From Ancylostoma caninum (Eukaryota; Nematoda; Chromadorea; Rhabditida; Ancylostomatidae), in NCBI GenBank assembly GCA_037903475.1, contig JBAJFG010000370.1, forward strand, positions 1,416,501 to 1,480,500: DNA of 64,000 nucleotides, written 5' to 3'. Positions within the stretch are counted from its first letter, which is position 1; every line of letters starts with the position of its first letter. Of this stretch, positions 59,201 to 64,000 are shown one piece after another. The position numbers were made by a program, and so were the translations under genes. The notes beneath the pieces are model-generated. The model saw nothing but the letters and a program-made list of their open reading frames with translations. It was not told where the DNA came from and made no database searches.

Positions 59201-59420
59201 ATGCTTGCGGCACGTCAAAGTTTACGCGCGGATACACAGTGCAGAAGAGGGAGGTAGGAGAGAAATCCTGACAGGTCAGCAATATTGAACATATGTTCCT
59301 AGTTTTGCCGTTGCCAGTGCCGCGCGAACAAACCCCGTTTCCATTTTTGTCGCTTTGGGTCGGTGCGAAAACTTTGTGAAGTTTTGGAGAGGCGCGTAAA
59401 CTTTGACGCGCCGCAAGCAT
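59201..59420. mobile_element. MITE, 220 bp, 29-bp inverted ends
   Basis: ATGCTTGCGGCACGTCAAAG followed by TTTACGCGC (59201-59229) is mirrored by 59392-59420 with one mismatch. The interior has no coding potential. An 80-codon frame covering it is an effect of the repeat. Confidence 0.87.
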
Positions 59421-60509
59421 GAATAACTTTTAGCCTTTTACGCACATTCCTGGTCGATCTTCTTTGGATCTGTCGTTTTATCGTTTTGTTTCTTTGGATT
59501 TGCTGTTTTATTAGGAGGCCGTGTTGAATCCCATGTTATTTTCCTCTATAGTTTTCTGTTTTCCCGGTTCTTCTTTCTGGAACATCTTGTTCACCTACAA
59601 ATACAGGAAGATTACAGAACAGTGACAGCATTTCCCATAAATGCTGTTCGGTCTAGAAAAGAGTATTTTTACTTCATCGTTATCACGTAGAGACAATGGA
59701 AAATCCTCAGCAATATTTGAAGTCGAAAAATTGCTATGCTTTTTTCTGAATTCCTTGCTTAGGAATTCATAGATCAGTCCCTCTGTGAACATGCTTGCAC
59801 TACTGCCTCATTGCAGCTATCACTAGCTCCCATGGCAGTTGCATCGTTTAAATGATAAACATTTCTGTGACCGGACGGTTTCTGTCACTTCCTTTGTTGT
59901 GTAACCCTGGGTATATGGCAGCGACCGCAGTATTGTCGCATGGCGATATTATCTGATTAATGAATCATTGTTGCTGCACTATATGCTTCCAGCAAGCAGC
60001 TTGAGTTGCCCCTTTCTGGTTTCTTTGTGGAATTTTTGAAAATTTGTCCGTTTTAGCAGTGACAATAGTTGTAGACTGTTGAAAAAGTTAAGGTGTGGAA
60101 GCATGTGGTACTTTTGAGAGAACGCGACAAAAATCGCTTGGATCTTCTTCCCCCACGTGCTCCATTTCTGGAGTTCATTGAATTATTGTCGTCACTATCT
60201 TGATCCTGGTTGCTGTTTTTTATAACTCACTGCTCTACAAGTGGCTCCACTAGACTGGACCCGCTCACACGCGCATTGCCACCTGTTTGGACAGGTCTGG
60301 GCAGGATGTGGGGGTCCCTGTCGACATGTGAGATAGGGCTCAGCTATTCGAGCCTTGAATACCTAATTTTCTTTCTATTTTTTATATCACTACAACTGGC
60401 AGGAAAAGCTGATCAGTAGTCTCCAAATGATTTTCTGCAAAGTTGTGAAAAAAATTGGCCTTTGAACTTTTTTATTGGTGAGGAGGTGAGATTCAGAGCG
60501 GGGCATATA
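59421..60509. other. Intergenic, no supported gene
   Basis: T-rich on the plus strand. The short palindromic word CACCTGTTTGGACAGGT (60279-60295) also occurs, inverted, in intron 4 of the phosphatase gene (about 31305-31321), so a dispersed repeat is likely. No gene is supported. Confidence 0.35.
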
Positions 60510-60767
60510 CAGTGGACGTCAGTGGCGGTGCTTCGAGGAGGACGCCACGCAGCCGCGCAGCGCATGCCATAACCGATGTCCCCTGGTGCTGTTATGCTAT
60601 TTCTAGCAGCTTTTCTACACGTTTTGAGGATCTTCGACCGAATCGGGAAGAAAAGCGCCCAGGAATAGCATTCCGGCTGCAGGCGACACCGACCTCGGTG
60701 CGCGCGGCGCGGTTTCGCGTCGTCCTTCTCGAGGACGCAGATAGGCCACCTTCATTGACGTCCACTG
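60510..60767. mobile_element. TA-flanked MITE with CAGTGGACGTCARTG ends
   Basis: CAGTGGACGTCAGTGG at 60510 and the inverted CAGTGGACGTCAATG ending at 60767 are flanked by TA on both sides (60508-60509, 60768-60769). This is the pattern of Tc1/mariner-type non-autonomous elements. It is 258 bp, GC-rich inside and non-coding. Confidence 0.82.
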
Positions 60768-61259
60768 TATATGAACCCGCGACGCTTGTTGCACATGCCT
60801 CGTTCAGCGGTGGGATAAGTTACCGTCTATTAAGATGAACCTATTCGATTTCGCAAAGCTCAGCGTTTCACTGTATCGTTATTTCTAGTAGATCTGCCAT
60901 GAATCTGTGTGGTAGAAATAGCGGTAAACCCTGAGGCGCAGACAGTGATAATGGGAACAGGGGATTAGCGCTGCGGAAATCGGCCAGATTTTTCCTGATG
61001 TGCTATACATATATTTCCAATCCTTGTGAATGCTCCGCCTTAACTATTTTCAAAAAGAGAGAGAGGGGGGGGGGAATGGGTCTTTTCTTTCACCACCATT
61101 GCTGGAATCACGAGTACCATTGTAATCAGCGTCTCCTGACGATTCTGACCTATGATATAAAGATCAGGTGAGAATTTCGAGAACGAGTTCGATATGGCAT
61201 ACCGCATTTTAGAGCTTTTCATAGTGAGAGAGTCCTGAATTTAATTCATATGTTTAGAT
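60768..61259. other. Promoter side of the CHIP gene
   Basis: This 490-bp stretch precedes the start of the CHIP gene. It has a GAGAGAGGGG run at 61057-61072 and ends in the acceptor ATGTTTAG two bases before the ATG. No other gene is supported. Confidence 0.4.
61256..61257 (+). promoter_or_regulatory. Probable spliced-leader acceptor of the CHIP gene
   Basis: CATATGTTTAG lies directly before AT-ATG. With no upstream exon evident, a trans-splice acceptor is the simplest reading in a nematode. Confidence 0.5.
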
Positions 61260-63875
61260 ATGACAGAATCTACAGAGGATCTGAAAGCAGATGGGAATCG
61301 TTTCTTTCAACAAGGACGATATCAAGAGGCTATCGATGCTTACAGCAAAGCGATCATTCGCAATCCGCACGTCTCCACCTACTTCACGAATCGAGCGCTT
61401 TGTCACATGAACGTAAGGTTTCAGAAGCACTTCCTTGACCTTCACGTGCACTTCACATACTTGTAGTTGAAAGCGTGGGCCAAAGCAGCGGAAGACTGTT
61501 CAAAAGCCGCTTTCCTGGATAGGAACAATGTTAAGGTTTGCTGTTTCGAGCTTTGATACTGTTTTTCTTCGTTTCGGAGCTCACTATCCAGTTTTGGTAA
61601 AGTAGTAATCCATTTCAGGCGTACTATTTTGGCGGTCGAGCTGCTATTCAATTAGGAAATTATAATGAAGCGATTCGATTAATTACGAAAGCAAAAGAGT
61701 TGGCAAGCAGTCAGAAGGTTTGTTGTGATTTGTGATTATGTTTCGTTGTGATTCCTTCCACTTTGGCTAGCGATCCTTTCTGCCCCTTAAGTTTACTTGA
61801 AGAAGAGTTCCAATTTAGATGAATTTTGGGGATGAAATTCACGCACAAATGCGCCTCGCACGTAGGGAGAAGTTCCGGATGGAAGAAGAAAAACGGGTGA
61901 AAGAGGAAGGCGATTTGCAGATTTATCTAAGGAGGTATGAAGGAAGCTTTCAATGTTCACTTTTAATTTGTACTTATATGGCTGTGATACATAATGAGGA
62001 TTAGTTGCCACAGTTTCCAGTTGATATATTCATCGAATCCTTCCCCTCTCTTTTAATACCATCTCTCTCACCGTTTTCTGTGTACTTACAAGATGAAAAG
62101 AAATGTGCGGACTATGTGCACCAATTTGAATGCAGACATTGGATAAGTTCATATCGAACGGCGAGCCTAGGTGGATAAGTGCTCCAAGCGTAGAGCGGCG
62201 GCACAGCCGCAATAGAGAGGACTGTTCACCAAAAATTTGGTCGTTATACACAGTTAAGCGCTCCTTCAGTCCTTCAGTGGTAGTTTCTCACACTATCGGT
62301 TTTGGCTTTTGATAACTTTCGTGACGCGATCAGCTTCGATCAATAGATATCTAATTAAATTACTGAGCCATAAAGAGGGTTATGCACATTCTTCATTGGT
62401 TATGAACTTCTCATTTCCACTTTTTCAGTTTTGTCTACATTTAGATAGCTCTTTTGGAGAACCTTTCATTCAGTGTATAAATTAGCTTAGCTACGCTCTT
62501 CATCTTTTTCTTTGTTGGCTTATTAGGACTTTGATTTGATGGCGAAAATCGGCACCATTTCATGGTCAGGATTATCCATGGATAAGGACGCAGCAACAAT
62601 TACAGGCTGATTGACGAGGACGTCTCCAGGCGGATATCAGAAGTGCTTTCTGCTGAGTCTTCAGCAGAGGCACAAGTTGACGAAGAGAAAGCTGAAAAAA
62701 TGGAGCAGATCACTTCAGAAGGGGAGCAGCATAAGGCTCAGCTAGACTCGCTTTTCGCTCAGGTTTGTGCAGTTTGTGCTTGTTTGAAGGTTTTAGAAAC
62801 TACTATATGCTTAAACCCGTGAATGTTCCCTAAAAGTCTTGCACGACACCACGGTGTGGCCCCTCGGTTTATCGTTGAGCCTGTGATTGTTAATTGATTA
62901 AATTATGGGGTTATTGGCTATGTACAGATTCCCATTTCTACCGTTTCTGAAAAGCAGAAATCATTAAGAGGATAGATTGTTATTGCCCAAATCGAAAATT
63001 GAATTTTGCCTCTAGAGCGATATTGATCACTGCCGTCATCATCATCCTAGCAAATTCATATCGTTTGCTACAAATGGTGTCTTCATAGTTTCAGCTCGCT
63101 TTGAATGGAAGTTTTGTGTTTGATAACCTGAGATTTACCACTCCAGTCTTGGCTTTGGGAATACATTATAAGATCAAATTTTATGGTGATGGAATTAGTG
63201 AGCTAGCTAAGTCACACTTTGTTACACTTCTGATCTAGTTCAAGCCTCGAAACCAGATTAGTGTGAAAATTAAATGTTTATCCTTCTAGTTCGTCACGTT
63301 TATGTATTGCTCTACAATTGTCGTAGTGAAATTCAGCAATGTCAGATATGTCGATCAAATCATACAAGTTGTTCAATAGTTAACTATTGTGGTGTGCGGA
63401 ACATTGCAGCTGAAAAGAGCAGTGCGACCGAGCTTCACGATAACCCATTTCACCCAACCAGCCAATCTTAGAGCTCGATCAAACCGCCCTTTCGTGGTAC
63501 AGCGCTCCAGACCCGTTCTGATGGTACATGGTTGCCTCAGACCTTTTCATGTCATTGGCAGCATATTCATTAAGCCTTCTGTAGTAATATTGCACTAAAT
63601 CTCACCCTTTTGAGTGATTGTTCAGCGAATGGGAGCATCTGATGATTGGAAAGGTTTTGTTTATTTAAAAGCGTGCATTGGTAGGAACGTTATCCACTTC
63701 ATTTATGAAAAAGTTCTATCCCATTCATTGAAGGTTGATGATCGACGACGAAAACGAGAAATCCCAGATTTTCTTTGTGGGAAGATCTCATGTGCCCTAC
63801 TACAAGATCCAGTGATCACTCCATCAGGTATCACCTACGATCGAGCTGACATCAAGCAGCATTTGCATAGAGTTG
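61260..63875 (+). CDS. chn-1: CHIP, E3 ubiquitin ligase with TPR and U-box domains (continues off the right edge)
   Basis: Exons: 61260-61412, 61467-61535, 61619-61717, 61819-61934, 62606-62762, 63734-63875 (153, 69, 99, 116, 157, 142 nt), phases consistent, 245 residues so far. TPR motifs: [20 protein letters not shown] with [12 protein letters not shown], then [15 protein letters not shown], then [19 protein letters not shown]. The charged linker is [20 protein letters not shown]. The U-box starts [20 protein letters not shown] and continues [24 protein letters not shown] binds the EEVD tails of Hsp70/Hsp90 through the TPRs and ubiquitinates their clients through the U-box in the cytosol. 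The remaining U-box residues lie beyond the window. The last intron (970 bp) uses the acceptor TTGAAG. A longer open frame upstream of this acceptor (from 63614) would insert residues between LFAQ and VDDRRR, where human CHIP has none. Confidence 0.93.
62763..63733. other. Intron 5 of the CHIP gene
   Basis: This intron holds no feature beyond AT-rich sequence and short chance frames (63274-63598). Confidence 0.5.
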
Positions 63876-64000
63876 GTAAGTCTCTCAGTTCTACCAAAAT
63901 ATTTCTATTTGGGACAGGGTGAGTAAGATGACTGTCCTTCTATTTGCATCTGATATGTTTTGCACATCTAACAGTTTCTACCTACTCAATGCTTTTGATT
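63876..64000. other. Intron of the CHIP gene at the right edge
   Basis: It begins with the donor GTAAGT after the codon for HRV and a first base of the next codon. The next exon is outside the window. Confidence 0.5.

Noticed and set aside
63614..63733. Extension of the last CHIP exon upstream to 63614
   Set aside because: It is open, but human CHIP reads LFSQVDEKRKKRDIPD without an insert, which matches joining LFAQ directly to [12 protein letters not shown].

Overview
The window looks like genomic DNA of a nematode, most likely a clade V strongylid (hookworm-like) worm. Reasons: introns with TTTCAG-type acceptors, srx-type serpentine chemoreceptors, a splice acceptor a few bases before almost every start codon (as expected for spliced-leader trans-splicing), a CR1-like LINE, mariner elements and many small inverted-repeat elements. 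The species call is inference from style. No bacterial, CRISPR, rRNA or convincing functional tRNA gene was seen.

Layout. 0.3-0.95 kb: first three exons of an srx chemoreceptor (minus strand, continues off the left edge). 2.81-4.08 kb: a mariner copy with good ends and a broken transposase. 5.5-9.8 kb: a complete nine-exon srx gene (minus, 301 aa) with a minisatellite in one intron. 10-15.5 kb: intergenic, with a small inverted-repeat element and an antisense LINE 3' remnant. 15.5-25.2 kb: a second complete srx gene (minus, 349 aa) whose introns hold a foldback transposon, other repeats and a possible solo LTR. 23.6-30.2 kb: intron and intergenic sequence rich in inverted-repeat elements. 30.4-33.4 kb: an eight-exon minus-strand gene that joins a lysine/serine-rich N-terminus to a histidine-phosphatase (UBASH3/PGAM-like) domain in which the catalytic RHG motif reads RSA. 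34.5-35.2 kb: a four-exon secreted protein resembling one unit of the nematode polyprotein allergens. 35.5-38.2 kb: a mariner-ended foldback element with another TA-flanked element nested in one arm and a long central hairpin. 42.5-47.0 kb: a TTA-flanked inverted-repeat element that contains a tRNA-like module and a broken CR1-like LINE. 50.0-55.9 kb: a ZC3H14/SUT-2 orthologue (minus). 57-58.7 kb: tentative small exons. 61.26 kb to the right edge: the TPR and U-box part of CHIP (chn-1, plus strand).

The genes do not form a pathway. Three are chemosensory paralogues. Two are conserved housekeeping or quality-control genes (poly(A)-RNA binding and the chaperone-linked E3 ligase). One is a probable pseudo-phosphatase and one a small secreted protein. 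All exon joins were read by hand. Where exon lengths are stated, splice phases were checked and the whole reading frame adds up to a multiple of three; exceptions are stated.
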